From the NCBI GenBank assembly GCA_964640385.1, contig CAZXFL010000010.1, forward strand, positions 1 through 64,000: a DNA stretch of 64,000 nt. The letters run 5' to 3'. The position numbers and the translations under genes are program-made. This DNA is from JBBDIK01 sp964640385 (lineage in GTDB: Bacteria > Actinomycetota > UBA4738 > JBBDHU01). A model generated the notes under the pieces. The model ran no database searches. It was not told the DNA's origin and was given only the letters and a program-made list of their open reading frames with translations. Below, one piece after another: positions 34,239 through 42,619 of this stretch (positions are counted from its first letter, which is position 1; each line of letters begins with the position of its first letter).

Positions 34239-35209
34239 GAGCCCTCCTCGGCGATGTGGTCGCGCACGACCTGTGCGAGCGCCGCGCAGAACACGGGGTC
34301 GGCGTTCGGCATCTGCGTGCGGACGAATCGGATCCCCGCCTCCTCAGCGATGGCCTTGGCCCCGATGTCCAGGTCGTAGAGCGTCTCAAGGTGATCCGCC
34401 ACGAACCCTGCCGAGCACACGACGACCGCCGGGTACCCATCTGCTGCGAGCTTCGGGACCACGTCCTCGATCGCCGGACCCCACCACGGATCGGCCGTGC
34501 GGCCCGCGCTCTGCCAGGCGATCGTCACGTCGTTCGGGATCTCGAGGAACCGCGCCACCCGGTCGGCAGTGTCCTGCAGCTCGAACTGGTACTCGCAACG
34601 GTCCTTGCACCGTTCGACGTCGCACCGCAGGCATCGCTCGGTCGCGTCATCGAGCGTCCACACCGGCAGGGAATGCGCGCTGAAGACAACGGCTGCGTCA
34701 TCGCGTTCGGCCTCGGGGAGTTCCTCCAGCGCATCCGAGACCCGGTCCGCCAGGAACCGGATGAATGCCGGATGCCGGTACCAGCTCCGGACGAAAGAGA
34801 ACGTCGGTCCCCCTCCGGCAGCGACGGCCTGCTGCACGCGGTCGATGTACGAATCGACGGACATCCGGGCCCAGTGCGGCGCCATCACGATGCCGACGGC
34901 CCGACCGACCCCATCCGCGCGCATCTGCGCGATCGCGTCCGGGATGAACGGGGGCGCGTGCTTCATCCCGAGGTACGCCTTGAACGACCGGCTGCCGTTC
35001 GTACCCAGCATCTGCTCCATGCCCGCGGCTTCGGCGGCCGTGGTCTCCAGCAGCGGGAAGACGTTGCCGATCGCCTCGTACCGCTCTTGCAGTTCCGCAA
35101 GATGCTCGGGCGAAGGCGCGCGACCGCCGCGGACGTCCGTGTAGTAGCGCTCGATGTCGTCGGGACCGCTCGCGGTCCCGTAGGCCATCACCAGGACGCC
35201 GGTCGTCAT
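34235..35209 (-). CDS. hemH: Ferrochelatase (coproporphyrin type) with an internal four-Cys motif
   Basis: A 324-residue chelatase inserting Fe2+ into coproporphyrin III, given its partner HemQ. Catalytic H179 lies in VVFSAHSLPVW and E274 in ADHLETLYDLD. Directly after the active-site His comes CLRCDVERCKDRCEY (C193, C196, C201, C205). This C-x2-C-x4-C-x3-C cluster could hold an iron-sulfur or zinc site; some bacterial ferrochelatases carry [2Fe-2S] clusters on internal cysteines. It overlaps hemQ and hemE by 4 nt each. Confidence 0.93.
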   Translation of the reverse strand: MTTGVLVMAYGTASGPDDIERYYTDVRGGRAPSPEHLAELQERYEAIGNVFPLLETTAAEAAGMEQMLGTNGSRSFKAYLGMKHAPPFIPDAIAQMRADGVGRAVGIVMAPHWARMSVDSYIDRVQQAVAAGGGPTFSFVRSWYRHPAFIRFLADRVSDALEELPEAERDDAAVVFSAHSLPVWTLDDATERCLRCDVERCKDRCEYQFELQDTADRVARFLEIPNDVTIAWQSAGRTADPWWGPAIEDVVPKLAADGYPAVVVCSAGFVADHLETLYDLDIGAKAIAEEAGIRFVRTQMPNADPVFCAALAQVVRDHIAEEGS

Positions 35210-36228
35210 GCGGCGGTCTCCTCGTGCACCAGGTCGGTCAGCCGGCGGACCACGTCCGGGTCGGTTCCCGGCAGGACGCCGTGGCCGAGGTTGAAGATGT
35301 GCCCCGGCCGCCCGGCAGCCCGGCTGAGCACGTCGCGCGCCTCGAGCTCAACGGCTTCCCACGGGGCGAACAGCACTGCAGGGTCAAGGTTGCCCTGGAT
35401 CGCGGTGACGGTGCCGATCCGTTCCCAGGCGCGGTCGAGCGGGATGCGCCAATCCGCGCCGACGACCTCCGCGCCCGCGTCGCGGAACAGATGCAGGAGC
35501 TCGCCAGTGTTCACGCCGAAGTGGATCCGCGGGACCCCGAGATCGGTGAGCCCGTCGAAGAGGGCCGCCGCGTGCGGGAGGACGCGCTCCCGGTACTGCG
35601 CCGGAGTGAGCGCGCCCGCCCAACTGTCGAACACCTGGACGGCGGCGGCGCCGGCCTCGACCTGGAGGCGCAGGGACGCGAGTGAGGTGGCCGTGAGCGC
35701 ATCCAGCAGGGCTTCCCACGTCGCCGGGTCCCCGAGCATCAGCGCCTTCGTCCGCTCGAAGGTCCGCGACGCGCCGCCCTCGATGAGGTAGCTCGCCAAG
35801 GTGAACGGACCACCGGCGAACCCGATGAGCGGGACGTCGAGCTCAGGGACGAGCATCCGCACCGCCTTCTCCAGGAAGCCGAGGTCGGCGGCGGGGTCTA
35901 CGGCATGCAAACGAGCGACATCGGCGGCATCGCGGATCGGCTCGTCGATCACCGGGCCGGTGCCCGCGTCGATGCGCAGTTCGACCCCCATCGCTGCGAC
36001 CGGCACCATGATGTCGCTGAACACGATGGCGGCGTCGACGTCGAACCGGCGGAGCGGCTGGAGCGTGACCTCGGTCGCCAGCTCCGGCGTCCTGCAGATG
36101 TCCAGGATGCCGTGGCGTTCCCGGAGTTCGCGGTACTCCGGCAGGTAGCGCCCCGCCTGGCGCATGTACCACACAGGGGTGTGGGCGGTGGGCTGACGAC
36201 GGCACGCGTCGAGAAAGGTCTCGTCCAT
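35206..36228 (-). CDS. hemE: Uroporphyrinogen decarboxylase
   Basis: A 340-residue enzyme turning uroporphyrinogen III into coproporphyrinogen III. The substrate-binding PVWYMRQAGRYLPEYRELR is near the N-terminus, with FSDIMVPVAAMG, GFAGGPFTLASYL and NLGHGVLPGTDP. I chose the ATG at 36226-36228 (MDETFLDACRR). A -10-like TACGAT lies 9 nt upstream. First gene of the haem run; the divergent neighbour is the mau-like operon. Confidence 0.96.
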   Translation of the reverse strand: MDETFLDACRRQPTAHTPVWYMRQAGRYLPEYRELRERHGILDICRTPELATEVTLQPLRRFDVDAAIVFSDIMVPVAAMGVELRIDAGTGPVIDEPIRDAADVARLHAVDPAADLGFLEKAVRMLVPELDVPLIGFAGGPFTLASYLIEGGASRTFERTKALMLGDPATWEALLDALTATSLASLRLQVEAGAAAVQVFDSWAGALTPAQYRERVLPHAAALFDGLTDLGVPRIHFGVNTGELLHLFRDAGAEVVGADWRIPLDRAWERIGTVTAIQGNLDPAVLFAPWEAVELEARDVLSRAAGRPGHIFNLGHGVLPGTDPDVVRRLTDLVHEETAA

Positions 36229-36301
36229 GAAGTCCTCATCGTACCCGGGGAGCCGGTGCCGCTCGCAGGGTGCCGCTCTCCCCAAGTGAGGGCGAGCCCT
36301 C

Positions 36302-36307
36302 TAGACT
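36302..36307 (+). promoter_or_regulatory. -10 box of the mau-like operon
   Basis: TAGACT about 70 nt upstream of the ATG at 36379. The leader that follows carries the tandem repeat at 36309-36332 and GGAAGGAAC before the ATG. Confidence 0.35.
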
Positions 36308-36308
36308 T

Positions 36309-36332
36309 GGGCGCCATCGGGGGCGCCATCGG
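36309..36332 (+). repeat. Perfect 12-bp tandem repeat in the mau-like leader
   Basis: GGGCGCCATCGG occurs twice head to tail, just downstream of the predicted -10 box; each unit contains the palindrome GGCGCC. It could be an operator or simply a local duplication. Confidence 0.4.
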
Positions 36333-36378
36333 GACGGCGCCGGACGCCGAGGCCGGCTGAAGCCGGGAAGGAACACTG

Positions 36379-36945
36379 ATGAACGGGTGGTGGGCGATCT
36401 CCTACGGAGTGCTCTGGCTCCTCGTGATCGTGCTCGGGCTGCTGGTGGTCGCGCTTGCGCGACAGGTCGGGGCACTGCACCTACGCCTGGGTCCAAGGGG
36501 TGCCCTCGAGGTGGACGACGAGGGCCCGGCACTCGGTGATGCCCCGCCGGCCCACCGTGTCCTGGACAGCGACGGGCGCCCCGTGTCGATCGGCGGTCCC
36601 GGCGATCCGCAGCTGCTCCTGTTCGTCTCACCCTCCTGTCCGATCTGCGCCGACGTGCTTCCTTCGGTTCCGGTGATCGCCCGGGACGGTCGGCTCACGC
36701 CGTTCGTGATCGTGGACGACGAGACGGTGGGCGATCTCCCTGCGCGCGCCGGCGGGACGGTCGTCGCAGGTCCGGAGGTCGCGGCCGCATTCTCGATCCC
36801 GGGGACGCCGTACGTGGTCGTGACCGACCGCGCCGGGATCGTCCGCGCCAAAGGCACGGTGAACAACCTCGAACAGATGGAGGGGCTCCTGGACACCGCG
36901 AACCGCCGGATCGCGGAGGCGAACGAGGAGCGCGCAGCCGGATGA
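36379..36945 (+). CDS. MauD-like thiol-disulfide oxidoreductase
   Basis: A 188-residue membrane-anchored thioredoxin-fold protein: one N-terminal helix (about 6-28), then an external thioredoxin domain with redox motif CPIC (C87, C90) in LLFVSPSCPICADVLP and a cis-proline segment FSIPGTPYVVVTD. In methylotrophs MauD (with MauE) is required to make the disulfide-rich methylamine dehydrogenase light chain. Here the next gene encodes a MauA-like protein and overlaps by 4 nt, so the same role is likely. Confidence 0.82.
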   Translation: MNGWWAISYGVLWLLVIVLGLLVVALARQVGALHLRLGPRGALEVDDEGPALGDAPPAHRVLDSDGRPVSIGGPGDPQLLLFVSPSCPICADVLPSVPVIARDGRLTPFVIVDDETVGDLPARAGGTVVAGPEVAAAFSIPGTPYVVVTDRAGIVRAKGTVNNLEQMEGLLDTANRRIAEANEERAAG

Positions 36946-37475
36946 TGGGGCGGAGAGGCCTCGAACGCTCCGGCGTGGCGCTGGCACAGCGCACCAGCCG
37001 CCGCTCGTTCATCGGACGGCTCGGGACCGGGTTCGTCGCGCTGGTCGGCGGCGGCCTGGTCGCCGCGGCGCTCGACCCGACGCGCGCCGAAGCCAACCAC
37101 ATCTGCGGCCACACCTTCACGACGAATTCGTGTCCGCACCCCTACGCCCCGCTCACCCGCCTCGACGACGCCGGGTATCCCGTGCACCCGACCTACGGGT
37201 ACCCCGTCGATGACCAGGGTGACCTGTACCGCTCGCACGACCAGGTCCGGCGAAAGGTTTGCGAGGAACGCGTGGCGCAGGAGTATCCGCGAACCGGCAG
37301 CCCACGGTTCGGCGGCGGATGGAGCCGGTGCTGTAACGGACGCATCCGGCACATCTCGGATTGCTGCTCTCGCTCGGACATCCGCATCAACGGCGACGCC
37401 TCGGTACGTGGCTACTGCTACCAGCACAAGAAGGTCTTCTGCATCGGCTACCGCGAGCTGGACATCCGATGCTGA
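36942..37475 (+). CDS. MauA-like (methylamine dehydrogenase light-chain-like) Tat-exported protein, second TTQ Trp apparently lost
   Basis: A 177-residue protein with a Tat signal (TSRRSFIGRLG, 18-28) and hydrophobic stretch to about 45. The mature part has ten cysteines (55, 64, 107, 130, 131, 141, 142, 159, 167, 177). The layout W127-S-R-C-C, then DCC (141-142), then F166-C167 and final C177 can be aligned by eye with MauA, where W57, the CC pair, W108-C109 and a late Cys occur in the same order. W57 and W108 form the TTQ cofactor; here the first is kept but the second position reads Phe (KKVFCIG). If so, it cannot form TTQ. No heavy-chain or mauG gene is nearby. Overlaps mauD-like gene (ATGA). 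Confidence 0.72.
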   Translation: MMGRRGLERSGVALAQRTSRRSFIGRLGTGFVALVGGGLVAAALDPTRAEANHICGHTFTTNSCPHPYAPLTRLDDAGYPVHPTYGYPVDDQGDLYRSHDQVRRKVCEERVAQEYPRTGSPRFGGGWSRCCNGRIRHISDCCSRSDIRINGDASVRGYCYQHKKVFCIGYRELDIRC

Positions 37476-37549
37476 CATCCGGCTGGCTGATCCTGGTCCC
37501 CATCGCGGCCTCGATCGTGGCGGGCATCTCGACCCTCTTCGGTCCCTGA
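37469..37549 (+). CDS. 26-residue membrane peptide
   Basis: ATG at 37469 overlaps the end of the MauA-like gene by 7 nt and encodes 26 residues (starting MLTSGWLILVPIAAS, ending TLFGP), almost entirely a single membrane helix. It lies exactly in the gap before the MauE-like gene (9 nt to its ATG). Compact placement in the operon supports a real gene, but length alone proves nothing. Confidence 0.4.
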   Translation: MLTSGWLILVPIAASIVAGISTLFGP

Positions 37550-37558
37550 GGCCTATCG

Positions 37559-38677
37559 ATGGTGGAAACCATCACCCCCGTGGTCTACGGGGGCCGCCGC
37601 AGGTGGTGGGTCGCAGTCGCGTTGATGACGATCGGTGCCACCGGCGCGGCCGCACTCTTCGGTGCCGCGCTGGGGGCAACGGGACGAGCGTTCGGCGCGC
37701 CATGGGGAGCGGCGGGGCTCGCAGCCGCCGCGACCATCGCCGCGGCGTACGCGCTGCGGGAGATCGCCGGCCTGAAGGTTCCGGTGTTGCAGGCCCGGCG
37801 GCAGGTCCCCGAGTGGTGGCGCACCTTCTACTCGCCACCGGTCGCGGCGCTGCTGTACGGCGCAGGCCTGGGCATCGGTCTCTTCACGTACCTCACCTTC
37901 GGAACCCTCGTGGCGGTCGCAGCGCTCGCGCTGGTGAGTGGGAACCCGCTGCTCGGCTTGATCGTCGTGGCACCGTTCGGCCTGTCGCGCGCGCTGACGG
38001 TCCTGGTCGTCCGGAACGCGGACTCCGGTGAGACGCTCACACGCCTGGTACATCGACTCGCGGAGTTGGGCCGAGGGCGGCGCGTGTCGCTGCTGAACAC
38101 GATGGCGCTGGCAGCGATGGCCGGGCTCGGCGGCGCCCTCGCCCTGCGGGCGCCACGGGCCGGCGCAGAGAGTTTCGCGATGGCGGTGGTCGCGCTCTGC
38201 TTCGGCTGGGCGGCCGCCGCCAAGGCGACCCGGTGGCGGCGATGGCGTTCCGCGCTCCAGGGGTACGGCCTGGGCGAGCGCACCCGCAAGCCGGCTGCGT
38301 GGCTGGTTCCGGCCGCCGAAGCACTCGTATCGATCCTGGCACTGGCGAGCCTCGCTCGGGCATCCGCAGCTCTCGCGCTCGCGCTGCTTCTGGTCTTCTC
38401 CGCGGTGACGCTCCGCGCCGGCCTGCGAGCGAGAGATGCCCGGCTCGCCTGTGGGTGCTTCGGCTCGGGGGTGCGCCGCGACTACCGATGGATGCTCGTC
38501 CGGAACGCGGGGCTCGCGGGATGCGCGGCGGTCGGTTACGCCTCCGCCCCCGCTGCTACTCCGCCGACGTTCGGCCCGGCGTCCGGCATCCCGGTGATCC
38601 TGACCGTCGTCGGCCTCGCCATGGCCGCCTGGGCGGCCCGGTCGGCGACCAGCGCGCTGCGGGAGGGCCGCGGATGA
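37559..38677 (+). CDS. MauE-like membrane protein with N-terminal membrane extension
   Basis: A 372-residue protein with about nine hydrophobic segments. The C-terminal half (about 180-370) resembles MauE/DoxX-type proteins, including the conserved ACGCFGSG with C298 and C300 between helices. The N-terminal half (about 15-150) is an extra membrane region containing EWWRTFYSPPVAALLYGAGLG, possibly related to CcdA-like electron carriers. MauE works with MauD in maturation of the light chain. Starts with ATG at 37559 and shares ATGA with the next gene. Confidence 0.75.
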   Translation: MVETITPVVYGGRRRWWVAVALMTIGATGAAALFGAALGATGRAFGAPWGAAGLAAAATIAAAYALREIAGLKVPVLQARRQVPEWWRTFYSPPVAALLYGAGLGIGLFTYLTFGTLVAVAALALVSGNPLLGLIVVAPFGLSRALTVLVVRNADSGETLTRLVHRLAELGRGRRVSLLNTMALAAMAGLGGALALRAPRAGAESFAMAVVALCFGWAAAAKATRWRRWRSALQGYGLGERTRKPAAWLVPAAEALVSILALASLARASAALALALLLVFSAVTLRAGLRARDARLACGCFGSGVRRDYRWMLVRNAGLAGCAAVGYASAPAATPPTFGPASGIPVILTVVGLAMAAWAARSATSALREGRG

Positions 38678-39336
38678 ACCGCAGGCGCGTCGGCGTGCTC
38701 GCGCTCGGTCTGTCACTCGCGCAGTCACTCGGCCCGTGGGACGGAGGCCGAGCGATCGCCGCCGACACCGACTTCGCAGACCCTCGGGACGCGGATGGGA
38801 AGCTCGACGTGAAGGCGGTCGAACTCGACCACACGCGGGAACCCCTTGTCTGGAAGATCCAGACCTACGGCTCTTGGACGATCAAGGAGATCTGGGACCG
38901 GGGGTACGTGGCGGTCGATCTCGACACGACCGCTGGACCGGAGGCCGACCACTACCTGCTGGCCCGCTCCGACGGACGCCATCTGAAGGGCAGCCTCTTC
39001 CGGATCCGCGACTCCGGACGCGACGCCCGCATCGGCCCCGTCGACGTCCGGCACCCGGATACCAAGACGGTGAGGATCGAGTTCGACCTCGGTCGCATCG
39101 GGGTCGGAGCCGGCCGGACCTCATTCGGGTGGGACGTGCTGACGATCTACTCGGCGAAGCAGACGTGCCGCAACGCGTGCTTCGATATGTCACCCGACGC
39201 CGGCATGGTCACGCAGCCGATCGACTTCCCGCTCGCCCCGGTGGAGCCGTCGGCACCGGAGCCCGCGCCGGACGCCTCGGACGAGCCGTACGTGTCGCTG
39301 GACACCCTCCCGTCGCCTCCATTCGACGCGCCGTAG
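38674..39336 (+). CDS. Exported protein of unknown function in the mau-like operon
   Basis: A 220-residue protein with a signal peptide (VGVLALGLSLAQSLGPWDG, about 6-24). The mature part is beta-rich (VWKIQTYGSWTIKEIWDRG, GYVAVDLDTTAGPEADHYLL) with one cysteine pair (CRNAC) and a Pro/Ala-rich C-terminal tail. I recognise no family. Overlap with the MauE-like gene (ATGA) suggests it is part of the same export or redox system. Confidence 0.6.
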   Translation: MNRRRVGVLALGLSLAQSLGPWDGGRAIAADTDFADPRDADGKLDVKAVELDHTREPLVWKIQTYGSWTIKEIWDRGYVAVDLDTTAGPEADHYLLARSDGRHLKGSLFRIRDSGRDARIGPVDVRHPDTKTVRIEFDLGRIGVGAGRTSFGWDVLTIYSAKQTCRNACFDMSPDAGMVTQPIDFPLAPVEPSAPEPAPDASDEPYVSLDTLPSPPFDAP

Positions 39337-39339
39337 CCC

Positions 39340-40473
39340 GTGCCCTGGCGCGAAGCGGTCATCGTCTCGCTGATCGTCGTCCGCGGCGTCCTGCTGGCCG
39401 TCACGGTCTCGCGCGTCCCCGAGGACCCGAGTGGCCACTACGTCGCAAGCGACGCGCTGCGCTACACCGAGATCGGCACCGCGCCGGGGACCGCGTACCG
39501 TGACTTCCCCGTCGAAGTGCCGCCCGTCGAATACGCGGAACTCCGGCTCGTTGCCACCGACGATCCCCGCGAGACGGTCGTCCGCAACGCCTGGCTGCAG
39601 TTCCTTCTCGACATCGCCGTCGCCGGCGCGCTGATCCTGGGCTGGGGACGATCCGCAGCGCTCGCCTACCTGCTCATCGGGTTGCCGCTGGCGCCGTTCC
39701 TGGGGTTCCGGCTGGACCTGCTGTCGGTCGCGCTGGCCGTGCTGGGGGTCGCGCTGGTGCGGAAACGGCTGAACGCTCCCGGCGGTGCCGTCCTTGCGGT
39801 GGCCGTCCTGACGAAGTTCTGGCCGGTAACGCTGGCAACGCTGCTGCCACGACGCGGGCGATGGGGGGCTCTCGCCTGGACCACCGGTGCCGCCGCAGCC
39901 GGGCTCCTCGCCTGGGCGCTATGGGCCGGTCTGGACGGCCCGATGCAGGTCGCCACGTTCCGCGGGGCGACGGGCTGGCAGCTCGAGAGCACGCCGGGAA
40001 CACTCCTACTCGCCGGGACCGATCTGCCCGTCATCTTCGAGGCCGGCGCGAACCGCATCGGCACCGTCACGCTCCTGGGCCGGCTGGCCCTCGAGCTGGC
40101 CCTGATCGCCGCACTCGTGCTCATCGCGCTGCGGGTGCGCTCGCGCACCGACGACGTCGACGGACTCGCCGCGCTGGCGGCGGTCGGCGCTCTGCTGGTT
40201 TTCGCGCCGATCCTGTCGTGGCAGTACGTAGCTTGGCTCCTCCCGTGGATGGGCGTGATCGCGGTCGAACGCCGGTGGGTCACGGTCGCGCTGTCCGGGG
40301 CCGTGGTCGGGCTCACCGCCGCGCTGCTGTTCCAGGGCGTCCCCTTGACCGAACGCGGCCCGCCGGCCGTCGGGCTGCTCGTCGCGCGCAACATCGCCCT
40401 CACCGCGACCGTGGCAGCAGCGATCGCCGGGCTCCTGCGACGCCCGCGTTCGGCGGTGAGAGACTCGGACTGA
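39340..40473 (+). CDS. Multipass membrane protein, GT87/DUF2029-like
   Basis: A 377-residue membrane protein (GTG start, 3 nt after the previous stop) with about nine helices. An external loop after TM1 holds DALRYTEIGTAPGTAYRDFPVEVPP, resembling polyprenyl-phosphate-mannose-dependent mannosyltransferases with acidic first loops, and TKFWPVTLATLLP is typical of the DUF2029 family. It could glycosylate lipids or exported proteins. Its stop overlaps the next start (TGATG). Confidence 0.65.
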   Translation: MPWREAVIVSLIVVRGVLLAVTVSRVPEDPSGHYVASDALRYTEIGTAPGTAYRDFPVEVPPVEYAELRLVATDDPRETVVRNAWLQFLLDIAVAGALILGWGRSAALAYLLIGLPLAPFLGFRLDLLSVALAVLGVALVRKRLNAPGGAVLAVAVLTKFWPVTLATLLPRRGRWGALAWTTGAAAAGLLAWALWAGLDGPMQVATFRGATGWQLESTPGTLLLAGTDLPVIFEAGANRIGTVTLLGRLALELALIAALVLIALRVRSRTDDVDGLAALAAVGALLVFAPILSWQYVAWLLPWMGVIAVERRWVTVALSGAVVGLTAALLFQGVPLTERGPPAVGLLVARNIALTATVAAAIAGLLRRPRSAVRDSD

Positions 40474-42494
40474 TGGCGAACCGTCTCTCCGACGAGACCA
40501 GCCCGTACCTCCTCCAGCACGCGGGGAACCCGGTGGATTGGTATCCCTGGGGACCGGACGCGCTCGCCCGCGCGGACCAGGAGGACCGGCCGATCCTGCT
40601 GTCCGTCGGCTATGCAGCTTGTCACTGGTGCCACGTGATGGAGGAGGAGTCCTTCGAGGACGAGGCCACCGCCGCCCTGATGAACGAGACATTCGTGTGC
40701 ATCAAGGTCGATCGCGAGGAACGCCCCGACATCGACGGCATCTACATGGACGCAGTCCAGACGATGACCGGCCGCGGCGGCTGGCCGATGACCGTGTTCC
40801 TCACCCCGGCCGGGGAGCCGTTCTACGCCGGCACCTACTTCCCGAACCAGCCCCGCCACGGCATGCCGTCGTTCACCCAGGTCCTGAGGGCGATCGCCGA
40901 AACCTGGCGTGACCACCGCGAAGACGCAGCCGAGCAGGCGGGCCGCGTCGTCGCCGCCTTGGACGAGGCGACGCGCGCCGAGCCGGACGAGGAGCCGCTC
41001 ACGGAGGAGATCCTCGTTGCGGCACACGCGGCGCTAACGGGCGCCTTCGACCCGGAGTGGGGCGGGTTCGGAGGCGCGCCGAAGTTCCCGCCGTCGATGG
41101 CGCTCGAGTTCCTGCTCCGGTGCCACGCGCGCGGGTACGAGGGGAGCCTGGACATGGTCCGGCTCACGCTCGATCGGATGGCCTCGGGCGGGATGGCCGA
41201 CCAGGTCGGCGGCGGCTTCCATCGCTACGCGGTCGACCGGCGCTGGCACGTTCCGCACTTCGAGAAGATGCTCTACGACAACGCGCTCCTCGCGCGCGCG
41301 TACACCCGCGCCTTCCTGGTCACCGGCGACGAGCGCTACCGGAACGTCGCCACCGGAACCCTCGACTACTTGCTCCGGGAGATGCGCCACCCCGGCGGAG
41401 GGTTCTTCTCATCGCAGGACGCGGACTCCGAAGGCGTCGAGGGGAAGTTCTTCGTCTGGGGCTGGGACGGGTTGGTGGCGGAGGTCGGCGAGGAGGTCGC
41501 GACGTTCTTCGGAGCCCACCCGGCGGGCAACTGGGAGGGCACCAACGTCCTGTGGACGCCACTGCCCATCGACCAGGCGGCCGCCGAACTGGGGACCGAT
41601 CCGGAGGTACTGCGGATCGCCGTCGAGGGGGCGCGTCCGCGGCTGTTCGAGCTGCGGGAACAGCGCGTCCATCCGGCGACCGACGACAAGATCCTCGCGG
41701 CATGGAACGGCCTCGCGATCACCGCCCTTGCCGAGGCGGGGATGGTATTCGAGTTGCCGGGCTACGTCGAGGCCGCAGCCGCGGTCGCCGATTTCATCCT
41801 GACCGAGCTGCGCGACCGGCAGGGGCGGCTGCTCCGGAGCTGGCGGGAGGGACGTCCCGGAAGGCCGGGCTATGCCGATGACTACGCGTTGCTCGCGGAC
41901 GGCCTCCTGACCCTGTACGAGGCGACTGGGGAGCCGCGGACCTTCGAGGACGCACGGCGGTTGTGCGACGAGTTGATCCGGCTGTTCGCCGACGAAGACT
42001 GCGGCGGCTTCTACCAGACGGGCACGGATGCCGAGGAACTCGTCATCCGGCCGAAGGAACTGTTCGACAACGCGGTCCCCTCGGGCAACTCGGCGGCGGC
42101 GCTGGCCCTGCAGCGCCTGGCGCTGTTCACCGGTGAAGACGTCTACGAGCGTCACGCCGTCCGAGCGCTCCGGCAGGTCCGAGCCCACATGGCCCGAGCC
42201 CCGACGGGCTTCGGCCACGCCCTTGCCGCGCTGGACATGGTCGTCGGACCAGCGCGAGAGATCGCGATCGTCGGTGACGGTTCGGCATCTGCGGCGTCAT
42301 TGGTTCGTACCGTCTGGTCCCGCTACGTCCCGAACCGCGTCCTGGCGGTCAACATGAGGAACGAGGACGAATCGCCCGTTCCCCTCCTGCGCGGCCGCTC
42401 GCTGGTGTCTGAGATGTCCGCCGCGTACGTGTGCGAACGGTTCGTGTGCTCGCGGCCCGTGACCGACTCCGCCGCACTCTCGTCGCTCCTCTGA
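40473..42494 (+). CDS. yyaL: DUF255 thioredoxin-domain protein (YyaL/SPATA20 family)
   Basis: A 673-residue protein. The N-terminal DUF255 thioredoxin domain (1-165) has YAACHWCHVMEEESFED with C50-x2-C53 and GGWPMTVFLTPAGEPFYAGT. The remainder is an (alpha/alpha)6 barrel like that of glycoside hydrolases/epimerases, with GGGFHRYAVDRRWHVPHFEKM and HPATDDKILAAWNGLAI. The family is widespread and its activity is not established. It starts within the stop of the membrane protein (TGATG) and ends the 6.1-kb mau-like run. Confidence 0.9.
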   Translation: MANRLSDETSPYLLQHAGNPVDWYPWGPDALARADQEDRPILLSVGYAACHWCHVMEEESFEDEATAALMNETFVCIKVDREERPDIDGIYMDAVQTMTGRGGWPMTVFLTPAGEPFYAGTYFPNQPRHGMPSFTQVLRAIAETWRDHREDAAEQAGRVVAALDEATRAEPDEEPLTEEILVAAHAALTGAFDPEWGGFGGAPKFPPSMALEFLLRCHARGYEGSLDMVRLTLDRMASGGMADQVGGGFHRYAVDRRWHVPHFEKMLYDNALLARAYTRAFLVTGDERYRNVATGTLDYLLREMRHPGGGFFSSQDADSEGVEGKFFVWGWDGLVAEVGEEVATFFGAHPAGNWEGTNVLWTPLPIDQAAAELGTDPEVLRIAVEGARPRLFELREQRVHPATDDKILAAWNGLAITALAEAGMVFELPGYVEAAAAVADFILTELRDRQGRLLRSWREGRPGRPGYADDYALLADGLLTLYEATGEPRTFEDARRLCDELIRLFADEDCGGFYQTGTDAEELVIRPKELFDNAVPSGNSAAALALQRLALFTGEDVYERHAVRALRQVRAHMARAPTGFGHALAALDMVVGPAREIAIVGDGSASAASLVRTVWSRYVPNRVLAVNMRNEDESPVPLLRGRSLVSEMSAAYVCERFVCSRPVTDSAALSSLL

Positions 42495-42619
42495 CGCCTG
42501 ATCATCCGTGGCATGTCGTTCTCCTTCTCTCGTCAGCTCACGCGGTCGGTACCCGGTGAGCGTGGATCTCGTACCTTCCGGCGCTGATCGTCAGCCACCT
42601 GGAAACCCGTATCCGCTCT
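42495..42619. other. Intergenic stretch after yyaL
   Basis: Between the yyaL stop and the small minus-strand gene. No terminator-like hairpin with T-run is visible. A good AAGGAG ahead of an ATG at 42512-42514 on the minus strand opens a 63-codon ORF running antisense into yyaL; its translation looks like shadow sequence. Confidence 0.3.

Noticed and set aside
39861..42494. 877-codon ORF ending with the DUF255 protein
   Set aside because: The first 204 codons overlap the GT87-like gene in another frame; the DUF255 domain starts at 40473.
42323..42514. 63-codon minus-strand ORF with AAGGAG before its ATG
   Set aside because: It lies mostly antisense to yyaL and its translation looks like the shadow of a coding strand; only the ribosome site is attractive.
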